A stretch of 64,000 bases of DNA from Rhizobium herbae (GTDB lineage Bacteria; Pseudomonadota; Alphaproteobacteria; Rhizobiales; Rhizobiaceae): positions 372,001 to 436,000 of the forward strand of contig NZ_JAEUAO010000003.1 of the NCBI RefSeq assembly GCF_019511375.1, given 5' to 3'. Positions 1-8,312 of this stretch are shown here, piece by piece. How positions within the stretch are numbered: the stretch's first letter is position 1; each line of letters starts with the position of its first letter. The notes under the pieces were generated by a model, which saw only the letters and a list, made by a program, of their open reading frames with translations, did not search any database and was not told the DNA's origin. A program made the translations under genes and the position numbers.

Positions 1-493
1 TTGAAGCGTAACCGGCTGCGATACCGTTGAGATATTGCCCCTGGCCAATATAGCCGAAATAGGAGCCAGTGTTCATCGGGTTCTTGCCCTCCTGCCACAA
101 GCCGCCGCAATGGCGGAACTGGACGTCGGGATATTTCTCGGCCATGGCCAGCATGTGGGGGTCGAAGTAGCCGAAGGATGTGGGGAAGACGAGGCTTGCG
201 CCATCCAGGTTGATCATCGATTCCATCGTTTTCTGGACATCGACAGTCTCGGGAACATTTTCTTCTTCGACCACCGTGACACCGGGCATCGCCTTGATGA
301 CCGCGGCACCTTCGGCATGGGCCTGATTGTAGCCGTAGTCGTCCTTCGGGCCGACATAGATGAAGCCGACGGTCAGGGCAGCCTGGGCAGCGGCCCGCGT
401 CGAAAAGAGCGAAGGCGCAAGACCGATGGCTGCGGCACCAGCGGCGGTTGTCTGCAGAAAGTTACGGCGGTTCATGGGAAGGAGTTTGGTCAT
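1..493 (-). CDS. BMP-family ABC transporter substrate-binding protein, partial (C-terminus outside window)
   Basis: The leftward frame opens at an ATG at 491-493 and runs off the left edge, giving about 164 residues. The N-terminus begins MTKLLPMNRRNFLQTTAAGA: a twin-arginine motif and a hydrophobic stretch, so Tat export is likely. The mature part (ALTVGFIYVGPKDDYGYNQA and later FPTSFGYFDP) matches the Med/PnrA-like BMP family, periplasmic lipobinding proteins of nucleoside- or sugar-type ABC importers. The ligand cannot be told from this fragment. It faces the GntR gene at 818, and TGTATGCAAT repeats in the shared gap suggest that GntR controls it. Confidence 0.85.
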   Translation of the reverse strand, partial: MTKLLPMNRRNFLQTTAAGAAAIGLAPSLFSTRAAAQAALTVGFIYVGPKDDYGYNQAHAEGAAVIKAMPGVTVVEEENVPETVDVQKTMESMINLDGASLVFPTSFGYFDPHMLAMAEKYPDVQFRHCGGLWQEGKNPMNTGSYFGYIGQGQYLNGIAAGYAS

Positions 494-542
494 TGCGGGC
501 TCCTCGCGGCGTGATGCCGGGTTCAGAAAGGTTGCAATAAAG

Positions 543-792
543 TGTATGCAATGACCGTGCCACTTATCAAGTCGCTGTTTTTCAAGGGATTTTTTTGCTC
601 GCCAAGTGAAAGTCGCGTAAACTGTATGCAATTATTTTAGGGATTGATTTATTTTTGAGCGCGCCTGAATTTTGGACGCCAGTATCGTAACACACATCGG
701 CGAGCCGGGGTCGTCGTTTGCCTACTCTCCTGGAAATTCAGCCGAATTTCCGCGTCATTGACAACAGAGGCTCTGCATTGCATCTGTATACA
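543..792. promoter_or_regulatory. Candidate GntR operator repeats between divergent genes
   Basis: The decamer TGTATGCAAT occurs at 543-552 and again at 623-632, and a related palindrome CTGTATACAG sits at 784-793 just before the regulator's likely start. A -35-like TTGACA is at 758-763. Short palindromic sites of this type are usual for FCD-class GntR proteins. The repeats and their position are seen directly; that this GntR binds them is inferred. Confidence 0.5.
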
Positions 793-817
793 GAATGTGT
801 TCAAGCAGATTCGATCC

Positions 818-1501
818 GTGAAACTTGCAAGAAAAAAAGAAATCATCCGGTCCGGAACGACTGTCGAGCAGATGGTCCGGGCAATTGCAGATCTGATCAT
901 CACTGGCGCCATGCGTCCGGGCGAAAGGCTCGACGAGATTTCGATGGCCAATCGTTTCGAAGTGTCGCGCACACCGGTGCGCGAGGCTCTTGGCCAGCTC
1001 TGCGCGATTGGCCTGGTTGAGCGCGAGCCCAACAAAAGCGCCGTCGTCACCAATGTGACGCAGCAGCACCTCGCTTCAATGTTCGAGGCGATGGCGGAAC
1101 TGGAAAGCATCTGTGCACGCTTGTCTGCGGAACGGATGACGGTGGACGAGCGCCGGATGCTGGAAATGGAACACAGGGCTTCGGCACGGCTGGTTCATCA
1201 AGGTGCCGAAGATGACTATTCGGCACATAATACGGAGTTCCATACGCGTCTCTACCGCGGTGCCCACAACGACCACGTGTTCGAACTTGTGACGCAGACC
1301 CGAGCCCGCCTGGCGCCGTTTCGCCGCGCCCAATTCCGGCTTCCCGGTCGTCTTTTGCGGTCCTACGAGGAGCACGACGCCATCGTCAAAGCGGTTTTGC
1401 GCGCAGACGCGGCTAGTGCGAGCCGCGCCGCCTATGCCCATGTTTCCACTGTCAGTGACGCCAGCATCGTTTTCGCACGCAGTGCGGAAGCGACCCTGTG
1501 A
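818..1501 (+). CDS. GntR-family transcriptional regulator, FCD subclass
   Basis: About 227 residues. The N-terminal winged helix-turn-helix includes GAMRPGERLDEISMANRFEV and SRTPVREALGQL, the GntR signature. The C-terminal half is a helical FCD ligand domain, as in FadR/VanR regulators of sugar-acid and aromatic catabolism. The frame is open from a TTG at 758, but that TTG lies in a TTGACA -35-like box and a palindrome (784-793) lies downstream of it, so the GTG at 818 is the better start. It probably represses the divergent BMP transporter operon. The effector is unknown. Confidence 0.88.
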   Translation: MKLARKKEIIRSGTTVEQMVRAIADLIITGAMRPGERLDEISMANRFEVSRTPVREALGQLCAIGLVEREPNKSAVVTNVTQQHLASMFEAMAELESICARLSAERMTVDERRMLEMEHRASARLVHQGAEDDYSAHNTEFHTRLYRGAHNDHVFELVTQTRARLAPFRRAQFRLPGRLLRSYEEHDAIVKAVLRADAASASRAAYAHVSTVSDASIVFARSAEATL

Positions 1502-1759
1502 CTCTATGCCTTAAGCACGGACCGACATGCGCACCTCTACCGCGTTATTTCGCGAGCTTGAAAGCAAGCAGGCAGTGAAAACCTGCATCCCAATTATTTC
1601 GGAGGATGCAAGTTCACGGTAGCGCACCCCATGGCGGCAATATAATCGCACCGCCGCCAAATCACTTGGAATCATTCATCAAGTGTCTCTCGCTGAAAAT
1701 TGCCAGCGATCATTCCGGCATCAGAGGAATTCTTGCAACAGAGCCGCTTCTACACGGGC

Positions 1760-2488
1760 TCAATTCCGCAAGGCGACACCATTGCGTTGCGCATCGCGAA
1801 CGACGTTTTCGGAGAATCCTTTTTGAAGGGCCTCCTCGACGAATTCGTGCACCAGGAGACCCGCAGCTGGATGGGAGCGGCTGACAGCGATCGTTTGCCT
1901 GATAATCAGGAACGGGTCCGCTAAGACGCGGAAACCTTTGCGCTCGCCCGCAAAGCGCTCAAGTGCTTGCCGCACACCCGCTGCGGCGTGGTGTCGGCCT
2001 TCTACAAGCTGTTCAAGGGCTTCCCCCGGCGTAGACGAATGAACGATTTTCGCATGCGCGAGATGTCGGGACAAATAGAGGTCATAAGCAGCGTTTCGGG
2101 TGACGCAAATTTCCACGCCCTCCACGTCGACGTCCCGAATCGTGCGATACGGGGTCCCGTCTCGAACAACAAGCGTACCCTCGATCAGCGCATAGGCGGG
2201 CGAAAACAGCAGCCTGTCTTCGCGCGCCGGGTCGGCGGCCAGGAAGGCGATATCCCATTCGTCCCGATCGACCCGGTCAAGGATACTGGCTGCCGATGGA
2301 TAGGCGACGAATTCGACTCTGCATCCGAGGCGCTCTGCAAAGTCTCTGGCAAGTTGCGGGCTGACGCCTCCGAAGGCTCCCGTCTTCGGATCGAGCTGCA
2401 CCAAAGCGATATTGGCAAGGTTTACAGCCGCCCGCAGATAACCTTTCGGCATCAGCGCGCTGAGCGAAGAGGCGATATCGTCGGCCAT
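1760..2488 (-). CDS. Family 3 solute-binding-like protein without signal peptide
   Basis: About 242 residues, starting at the ATG at 2486-2488 behind an AGGAGATC ribosome site. An upstream ATG at 2527 would overlap the preceding gene. The fold looks like a type 2 periplasmic amino-acid-binding protein (LRAAVNLANIALV, DEWDIAFLAADPAREDRLLFSPAYALIEGTLVVRD), about the usual family length minus the signal. No signal peptide is visible, so a cytoplasmic sensor or binding role is possible. It is the last gene of a leftward operon after the aldolase, hydratase and dioxygenase. Its ligand is likely a catabolic acid, but this is inference. Confidence 0.75.
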   Translation of the reverse strand: MADDIASSLSALMPKGYLRAAVNLANIALVQLDPKTGAFGGVSPQLARDFAERLGCRVEFVAYPSAASILDRVDRDEWDIAFLAADPAREDRLLFSPAYALIEGTLVVRDGTPYRTIRDVDVEGVEICVTRNAAYDLYLSRHLAHAKIVHSSTPGEALEQLVEGRHHAAAGVRQALERFAGERKGFRVLADPFLIIRQTIAVSRSHPAAGLLVHEFVEEALQKGFSENVVRDAQRNGVALRN

Positions 2489-2523
2489 GTTTCGATCTCC
2501 TGCGGGACAGCGCGATCTTGAGG

Positions 2524-3291
2524 TCACTGTTGCCTGAATTTCGTGACAAGCGCCTCAGTCCCGCGTGCGAGAAGGCCGGCATCGATCCCGACCGCGGTAA
2601 AGGTGGTGCCAAGTTCGATGCAGCGGGCAGCAAAGGCGGTGTCAGGCGTTAGGATGCCTGCAGGTTTGCCGAGAGCTGCAAGACGGGTGATCGCATCCTC
2701 GACGGCGGCCACGACTTCGGGATGGCCGGGCTCCCCCGGATGCCCAAGACTAGCGGCAAGATCGGCGGGACCGATGAAGACACCATCGACGCCATCAACC
2801 TGTGCGATTGCCTCCAACGCCTCCAGTGCCGCACGGGTTTCCAACTGCACCAGCAGGCACAGCTCCTCCTCTGCCCGCTTGGCATAGCCTGCGACACGCC
2901 CAAAACGCGTGGCCCGGGTCAGCCCCGACACGCCGCGGATCCCGGCAGGCGGGTAGCGCATGGCGGAGACCGCTGCCTCGGCTTCCTGCCGGTTCTGGAC
3001 ATAGGGAATGAGTAGAGTCTGCGCACCGATGTCTAGGTATCGCTTGATCAGCACCGTATCGTTGCTGGCCGGCCGCACGACAGGCGAAACGTCGTAGGCC
3101 GCAACGGCCTGCAACTGCGGCAGCACCGTCAGGACATCGCCCGGCGAATGCTCGGTGTCGAACAGCAGCCAATCGAATCCCGAGGGCGCGACGATTTCGG
3201 CGGCATAGCTGCCGGGCAGGCTACACCAAAGCCCGATTTGCTGCCTTTTCTCGGTCAGGGCACGCTTGAAGCGGTTTTCCGGAAGATTCAT
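2524..3291 (-). CDS. hpaI: HpcH/HpaI-family aldolase (4-hydroxy-2-oxoheptanedioate aldolase-like)
   Basis: 255 residues, the usual size. The motifs WLLFDTEHSPGD, IPYVQNRQEAEAAVSAMRYP, GIRGVSGLTRATRFGR, LLVQLETRAAL and VFIGPADLAASLG are those of class II pyruvate aldolases. The Glu in QLET and the Asp in PADL are expected to bind the divalent metal. It cleaves 4-hydroxy-2-oxo acids to pyruvate plus an aldehyde and would follow the hydratase encoded just upstream (8 bp gap). The exact substrate in this operon is not certain, because the ring-cleavage enzyme here is intradiol whereas HpaI normally follows extradiol cleavage. Confidence 0.88.
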   Translation of the reverse strand: MNLPENRFKRALTEKRQQIGLWCSLPGSYAAEIVAPSGFDWLLFDTEHSPGDVLTVLPQLQAVAAYDVSPVVRPASNDTVLIKRYLDIGAQTLLIPYVQNRQEAEAAVSAMRYPPAGIRGVSGLTRATRFGRVAGYAKRAEEELCLLVQLETRAALEALEAIAQVDGVDGVFIGPADLAASLGHPGEPGHPEVVAAVEDAITRLAALGKPAGILTPDTAFAARCIELGTTFTAVGIDAGLLARGTEALVTKFRQQ

Positions 3292-3299
3292 GACATCAC

Positions 3300-4082
3300 C
3301 TAAAGGAATGAAACGCTGAGCGCGCCGATCGGACCGTAATCCGCCTGGATGACATCGCCGGCGACGATATCGACGGGCCGCGTGAAAGAGCCCGCCAGCA
3401 CGATCTGCCCCTTCTCCAGTTTGCCGCCAACCGCATGGAGCTTGTTGACGAGCCAGGCGACACCTGCTGCGGGATGTCCCATGACGGCAGCCGAAACGCC
3501 GGATTCCTCAATGATCCCGTTTTTCGAAAGTGTCGCACCAATCCATCGGATATCGACATCCATCGGCCGGATCACACGCCCGCCGACGACAATGGCGCCG
3601 AAGGCTGCATTGTCGGCAATGGTATCGGTGATCGCACGGGGAACTTCGGTCCTGTAGTCGATGATTTCGAGTGCCGGCACAATGAATTCGGTGGCGCGCA
3701 TGACGTCGTAGATTCGGGTGCTCGGACCTTCGAGGTCCTCGCCCATGATGAAGGCAAGTTCCACTTCAAGGCGCGGCTTGATGAAGAGATCAGCCCTGAT
3801 CTGGGCACCGTCGTTGAAGAGAGCATCATCGAGGATGCGCCCGTAATCCGGCTCGGTCATTTTCGATGCCATCTGCATGGCCCGCGATGTCAGGCCGATC
3901 TTGTGGCCCGCGACGCGCGCACCTTTGGCAATCCTGCCTTCCGCCCAAAGATCCTGAATGCGATAGGCGTCCTCGATCTCAATCTGCGGGTATGTCTTGC
4001 TGAGCTGCGGGATCGGTACCCGGTTTTGCTCGGCGGTCAGTAACGCCTGTGCCGCAACGCGGCGCTCCTCATCCGTCAACAT
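3300..4082 (-). CDS. hpaH: 2-oxo-hept-4-ene-1,7-dioate hydratase-like protein (HpaH/HpcG family)
   Basis: 260 residues, close to the 267 typical of HpaH. The protein belongs to the fumarylacetoacetate hydrolase-like hydratases: VAGHKIGLTSRAMQ near the N-terminus, PRLEVELAFIMGEDL with the metal-binding acidic residues, and SAAVMGHPAAGVAWLVNKL. These enzymes add water to 2-oxo-enoic acids and supply the 4-hydroxy-2-oxo acid used by the next gene, the HpaI-like aldolase. The gap to the aldolase is 8 bp and to the dioxygenase upstream 21 bp, so a single operon is likely. Confidence 0.87.
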   Translation of the reverse strand: MLTDEERRVAAQALLTAEQNRVPIPQLSKTYPQIEIEDAYRIQDLWAEGRIAKGARVAGHKIGLTSRAMQMASKMTEPDYGRILDDALFNDGAQIRADLFIKPRLEVELAFIMGEDLEGPSTRIYDVMRATEFIVPALEIIDYRTEVPRAITDTIADNAAFGAIVVGGRVIRPMDVDIRWIGATLSKNGIIEESGVSAAVMGHPAAGVAWLVNKLHAVGGKLEKGQIVLAGSFTRPVDIVAGDVIQADYGPIGALSVSFL

Positions 4083-4103
4083 GGGTGTCGTTCTCCCGTT
4101 TGC

Positions 4104-4997
4104 TTATTTGATTGGCGCGCGCGGCAGCACCGCCTCGCCCGGCTCCATCACATAGGTGTATTCCAGGGAAAACCAGGGAACGTTCACATGCGGGCCGTGC
4201 GGATGCGGTTCGTCGTGCCGCACGAAATCACCTGTTAACGCCGACGTAACGCCGAACTGCACGTCGGAATCGATATTCGGATCGCTGGGGTCGAAGACCT
4301 GTGAAATCAGGGTCTTGTACCCTTGTTTGAAGATCAGCGCGTGCAGATGCGCCGGACGATAAGGATGACGCCCCTGCGCCTTCAGAAGCCGGCCGACAAC
4401 ACCGTCTACCGGAACCGGATATCCGATCATCTTCACAGTGCTGAACCAGAACCGACCGTCCGCATCCGTCGTGAATTTGCCCCGCAAGTTCATCTCGGCC
4501 TGATCGGGATCCTGGTTCTCGTAGAGACCGACGGGCGACGCATGCCAGACATCCACTTCGGCGCCGGCAATGGGTCTGCCTTGCGCATCCACCACTCGCG
4601 CGTGAATGAACAGCGGCGAACCCGGCGTATCCGACCGAATGATGGTACCGCCATTTTCAACGCGCGGTGAGTTGAGGCGCCAGAAGGGGCCAAGCAGCGA
4701 CTGGGACGTTTCCGTTTGCCCCCGGTCGCCGTTGTTGAGCAGGCAGACCAGCGTCGAAACGCCCAGCGAACCCGCCATCAGGACGAACTCGTTGTGGCTG
4801 TCCGTCTGCAGTTGGCCGATTTCGTTGAGGATTGCCGTGGCGTCGCGAAATTCCGGCTCCGTCAAGCGAACCTCCCGGACGAAGGCATGCAGATGCTTCA
4901 CAAGCGACACCATGATCTCCCGAAGACGATCGTCGCTGGTCTGCTCCATGACCTTCAAAACCGCGGTCGTCACATCCTGTTGGGTCCGTATCACCAT
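4104..4997 (-). CDS. Intradiol ring-cleavage dioxygenase (catechol/hydroxyquinol 1,2-dioxygenase-like)
   Basis: 297 residues. An N-terminal helical dimerisation domain is followed by the intradiol beta-sandwich. The non-haem Fe(III) ligands can be placed: Tyr in VGLYENQ, Tyr in MIGYPVPVDG and the two His of RPAHLHALI. The spacing of 24 residues between the second Tyr and first His equals that in catechol 1,2-dioxygenase. The GRHPYRPAHLH form is common in hydroxyquinol 1,2-dioxygenases. It is the first gene of the leftward operon. Pairing an intradiol enzyme with an HpaH/HpaI lower pathway is unusual and the true substrate is uncertain. Confidence 0.9.
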   Translation of the reverse strand: MVIRTQQDVTTAVLKVMEQTSDDRLREIMVSLVKHLHAFVREVRLTEPEFRDATAILNEIGQLQTDSHNEFVLMAGSLGVSTLVCLLNNGDRGQTETSQSLLGPFWRLNSPRVENGGTIIRSDTPGSPLFIHARVVDAQGRPIAGAEVDVWHASPVGLYENQDPDQAEMNLRGKFTTDADGRFWFSTVKMIGYPVPVDGVVGRLLKAQGRHPYRPAHLHALIFKQGYKTLISQVFDPSDPNIDSDVQFGVTSALTGDFVRHDEPHPHGPHVNVPWFSLEYTYVMEPGEAVLPRAPIK

Positions 4998-5030
4998 GTG
5001 GCTCCTCCCTGCGCTCGCAGACGTTGTCTT

Positions 5031-5046
5031 AAATCATCGATTATTT
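5031..5046. promoter_or_regulatory. Palindromic site in the dioxygenase/GntR divergent gap
   Basis: AAATCATCGATTATTT is a 16-bp imperfect palindrome (14 of 16 positions symmetric) 35-50 bp ahead of the dioxygenase start. AT-rich relatives (AATAATCG, ATCGTCGATAAT) occur at 5206-5236 just before the GntR gene. It may be the operator of the GntR protein encoded at 5286. The sequence is seen directly; the function is inferred. Confidence 0.35.
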
Positions 5047-5285
5047 GTCAAGCGGGAAGCTGCTGCACCCTCAGCGATTCTTGCATAAACTGCCGACAGC
5101 GGCGCCAGATCACTCATCATATTGTTGATTTTACTAGCTAAGATATTATGGAAGTTTTTCCTTGGTGGCAATCAAGAGAATTCTTCGCCAAATCGTTTGA
5201 CAGAAATAATCGTTTATTATATCAATCGTCGATAATGAAGCCCGCCATTGGAAACCGTGGCGGAACCCATCTGGGAGGATGTCCA

Positions 5286-6023
5286 TTGCGATCAGTGCCT
5301 GGAAGCCTGATTTCGGAAAGCGGTGCGGAGGCGGTAACGCCCCCTTCGTTTTTGGATGACGGCAAGAACACGATCGCCAGCCAGCTTGTTTCGCAGTTGC
5401 GCGAAGCGATCATTTCAGGCCAGCTTGAAGCGGGCAGCAAGATCAATCTCGATCGGGCGAAGCAGAGCTTTAACGTCAGCCTCAGTCCTTTGCGCGAGGC
5501 ATTGGCGCGTCTGATTTCGGACGGGCTCGTCGAGTTCGAAGACAATCGCGGCTACCGCGTATCGCCCGTATCGCTGTCCAACCTTGAAGAGATCACCAGC
5601 CTGCGAGAGGAATTCGAAACTTACGCGCTGCGCGAATCCATGCGCGTCGGCGATGTCGAATGGGAAGGCAATATCATGCGTGCGCTGCATCGCCTGAACC
5701 GCACGGAACGGGATGCCTCCAGACCCGAAACGCTCGAGCAGTGGGAGGCGGTCCACCGCGAGTTCCATCTCACATTGATTTCGGGCTGCCGGAAGCCGTT
5801 GCTTCTCAGTTTCTGCAAGACCATGCTGAACCTGAACGACCGCTATCGGCGCACGTTTCTCACCCGAACGTCCGGCGACCGCAATGTCAGCGTCGAACAC
5901 AGCGAAATCGCCCAGGGAACCGTGGCGCGGGATATGGACTATGCCTGCGACAGGCTGCGCGAACACATTCATCGCACCGGGACAAATCTCCGAAAGCATC
6001 TCGCTGAAAAGGGGATCGCCTGA
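5286..6023 (+). CDS. GntR-family transcriptional regulator, FCD subclass
   Basis: About 245 residues. The reading frame is open from 5148, but the only good ribosome site, GGGAGG, sits 8 bp before a TTG at 5286, so that start is preferred. The HTH region reads AIISGQLEAGSKINLDRAKQ and SLSPLREALARLISDGLV, followed by an FCD ligand domain with TSLREEFETYALRESM and the metal-site-like REFHLTLISGC. The stop TGA directly abuts the ATG of the next gene, so it is the first gene of the uptake/catabolic operon and probably controls it and the divergent dioxygenase operon. Confidence 0.88.
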   Translation: MRSVPGSLISESGAEAVTPPSFLDDGKNTIASQLVSQLREAIISGQLEAGSKINLDRAKQSFNVSLSPLREALARLISDGLVEFEDNRGYRVSPVSLSNLEEITSLREEFETYALRESMRVGDVEWEGNIMRALHRLNRTERDASRPETLEQWEAVHREFHLTLISGCRKPLLLSFCKTMLNLNDRYRRTFLTRTSGDRNVSVEHSEIAQGTVARDMDYACDRLREHIHRTGTNLRKHLAEKGIA

Positions 6024-6854
6024 ATGGAGACCCGGGAGGAAACCACACCAGCCAAGGCTTCCGCATTGCCGTTGGGGGTCGCGCATTTTTCAGCGATCGA
6101 TGTCGAGCCGGCAAAGTTCGTGTCGCTCGCAGCCGCAGCCGGCTTTTCGTCGGTTGGCCTGCGCCTTCATCCGGCCTTTCCCGGCGCTCCCTATTATGAG
6201 CTGCCGGCGGGAAGCGACGTGGCTCGTGATGTCAAGGCCCTCCTGGATGGTGAAGGGATCTCGCTCTATGACATCGAATTCGTCGTTATCGGGCCGGACT
6301 TTGATGCCGCCGCTCTGACGTCAATGCTTGCAGGCGCCAGCGCGCTCGGTGCGCGCCGTCTCAGCGTTTGCGGCGACGACCCGGAGCGGGGACGCCTCGT
6401 CGCCAATTTCGCAGCACTCTGCGACCTCGCGGCCACTTTCGGCATGGGCGTCGATCTTGAGAACATGGGCTGGCGCACCGTCGCCAGCTTTCACGACAGC
6501 CTGTCGATCGTGCAGGATTCGAACCGGGATAATGCCGGCGCGCTGGTCGATGCGCTGCATTTCTTCCGCAATGGCGGCCAAGTCGAGGATGTCTCTGCTG
6601 CCCCTCAAGGCAAGATCAGGAGCATTCAGCTCTGCGACGCCCGCGGACCTGCGCCGATAACGGCGGATCAAAAGGTCAGCGAGGCCAGGACGGGGCGTTT
6701 TGCGCCGGGGCTAGGTGACCTTCCCGTTGCGAGCCTCATTCGGGTGTTGCCGGTAGGTGCTGCCGTTTCGGTGGAGGTGCCGATCGATTCCAGCCGGGCG
6801 CCGGAGGAGCATTTACGTCACCTTTATAATGCCGCCCGAGCGTTGACCGGCTAA
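6024..6854 (+). CDS. Sugar-phosphate isomerase/epimerase-like TIM-barrel protein, possible 3-dehydroshikimate dehydratase
   Basis: 276 residues in the xylose-isomerase-like TIM-barrel superfamily (AP endonuclease 2 fold). Visible elements are VGLRLHPAFPG near the start, GVDLENMGWRTV (metal-binding Glu region), IRSIQLCDARG and the C-terminal RFAPGLGDLPVASLIRVLP and VSVEVPIDSSR. Members include inosose dehydratases, epimerases and QuiC/AsbF-type 3-dehydroshikimate dehydratases. The presence of AroE- and AroQ-like genes in the same operon makes the last option attractive, converting 3-dehydroshikimate to protocatechuate. That assignment is inference from context only. Confidence 0.75.
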   Translation: METREETTPAKASALPLGVAHFSAIDVEPAKFVSLAAAAGFSSVGLRLHPAFPGAPYYELPAGSDVARDVKALLDGEGISLYDIEFVVIGPDFDAAALTSMLAGASALGARRLSVCGDDPERGRLVANFAALCDLAATFGMGVDLENMGWRTVASFHDSLSIVQDSNRDNAGALVDALHFFRNGGQVEDVSAAPQGKIRSIQLCDARGPAPITADQKVSEARTGRFAPGLGDLPVASLIRVLPVGAAVSVEVPIDSSRAPEEHLRHLYNAARALTG

Positions 6855-6929
6855 CCAGAAGCACCGCGCAAAACGGATCCACATACGCAGACAGGCGGAG
6901 GAGCCCGTCGACGGGAGGGAGATATTGTC

Positions 6930-7598
6930 ATGAATTATGTGCTGGATTTCAGCGTCGTCTTCGAAAAGATGCCCGACCTGCTAATGGCGGCCCTGGCGAC
7001 GATCGGGCTTGCGTTGGCAGGCATGTCGCTGGCGCTGGTGATCGGCGTGATTGGCGTCGCGGCCCGAACATCGACTATCCGTCCCTTGCGCGCGGCCGTC
7101 ATCGCCTTCGTCGAAGTGGTCCGCAACACCCCTTTCCTGGTGCAGATCTTCTTCATTTTCTTCGCCTTGCCGATGATGGGCATTCGCCTCAACCCCACTG
7201 CCACGGCGATCATTGCGCTCGCCATCAATGGCGGCGCCTATGCGATCGAAATCATTCGGGGAGGTGTCGACAGCATCCACAAAGGTCAGGTCGAAGCCGG
7301 CCTGGCACTCGGTCTGCACAAGGCACAGGTCTTTCGCCTGATCGTCCTGAAGCCGGCGCTTCGGGCGATCTATCCCTCGTTGACCAGCCAGTTCATCATG
7401 CTGACGCTCACCACATCGGTCTGCACCTCCATCGCGGCTTACGAGCTGACCTCCGTTGCCCAGATCATCGAGTCCGACACGTTCCGCAGCTTCGAGGTCT
7501 ATTTCACGATCACGCTGATGTACCTCGCCATCTCCTGGATGATGATGGGGCTGTTTGCGCTGATCTCGCGGCATTTCTTCAGCTATCCGGTGCGGTGA
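6930..7598 (+). CDS. Amino-acid-type ABC transporter permease
   Basis: 222 residues with about five membrane segments, of the HisM/GlnP permease family. The conserved EAA-type loop is seen as EIIRGGVDSIHKGQVEAGLALGLHKAQ. It is the first permease of a complete importer: permease, permease, binding protein and ATPase follow in order. The stop overlaps the reading frame of the next gene. The ribosome site GGGAGGGAGAT lies just upstream of the ATG. The cargo is probably the acid metabolised by the downstream AroE/AroQ genes, but polar amino acids cannot be excluded. Confidence 0.9.
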   Translation: MNYVLDFSVVFEKMPDLLMAALATIGLALAGMSLALVIGVIGVAARTSTIRPLRAAVIAFVEVVRNTPFLVQIFFIFFALPMMGIRLNPTATAIIALAINGGAYAIEIIRGGVDSIHKGQVEAGLALGLHKAQVFRLIVLKPALRAIYPSLTSQFIMLTLTTSVCTSIAAYELTSVAQIIESDTFRSFEVYFTITLMYLAISWMMMGLFALISRHFFSYPVR

Positions 7599-7609
7599 GG
7601 AGCAGGACA

Positions 7610-8260
7610 ATGGGTGTTATCGGCCAAAGCGAAATGCTTTTCCTGCTGCAGGGTCTGAAGTGGACATTGCTTCTGTCCGCGATCGGCTTCATCGGCGGCG
7701 GCGTTTTCGGACTCGTCATCGCGCTTGCCCGAACGTCGGGACGATCCGCGCTCCGCAAGACGGCGGCCGGCTATATCTCCGTCTTCCAGGGAACGCCCCT
7801 GCTGATGCAGCTTTTCGTCGTCTATTACGGGATCGGGCTTCTCGGCGTCAGCATCGAGGCATGGGCGGCTGTGGCCATCGCCTTTACGCTGCATGCCAGC
7901 GCCTTTCTCGGGGAGATCTGGCGCGGCGGCATCCAGGCAATCCCGAAAGGCCAGACGGAGGCGGCCAATGCGCTGGGCCTCCACTATGTGTCGCGGATGA
8001 AGGACGTGGTCCTGCCGCAGGCGTTCAAGATCTCGCTGCCAGCAACCGTCGGATTCCTCGTCCAGCTCATCAAGGGCACTTCGCTTGCCGCGATCGTCGG
8101 CTTCATCGAACTCGCCCGCGCCGGACAGATCGTCTCGAACCAGACCTACAGGCCGTTGCTGATCTTCGGCATCGTCGGCGCGATCTACTTCATCATTTGC
8201 TGGCCCCTTTCTCTCTACGGGGCCCGGCTCGAAAATCGGATGGCAAAGGCCGCCCGGTAA
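7610..8260 (+). CDS. Amino-acid-type ABC transporter permease
   Basis: About 216 residues, second permease of the pair, with the EAA loop EIWRGGIQAIPKGQTEAANALGLHYV and several hydrophobic helices. A GTG at 7595 could extend it by five residues, but the ATG at 7610 follows a GAGGAGCAGG ribosome site. It would form a heterodimer with the preceding permease in the inner membrane. Confidence 0.9.
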   Translation: MGVIGQSEMLFLLQGLKWTLLLSAIGFIGGGVFGLVIALARTSGRSALRKTAAGYISVFQGTPLLMQLFVVYYGIGLLGVSIEAWAAVAIAFTLHASAFLGEIWRGGIQAIPKGQTEAANALGLHYVSRMKDVVLPQAFKISLPATVGFLVQLIKGTSLAAIVGFIELARAGQIVSNQTYRPLLIFGIVGAIYFIICWPLSLYGARLENRMAKAAR

Positions 8261-8312
8261 GTTGGCAATCCAACAAACACTCAAGCTCTAATCAACCAAG
8301 GAGGAGAAGGTA

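Noticed and set aside
758-817. Upstream TTG start for the first GntR gene
   Set aside because: The TTG is part of TTGACA, a likely -35 box, and a palindromic operator lies between it and the GTG at 818.
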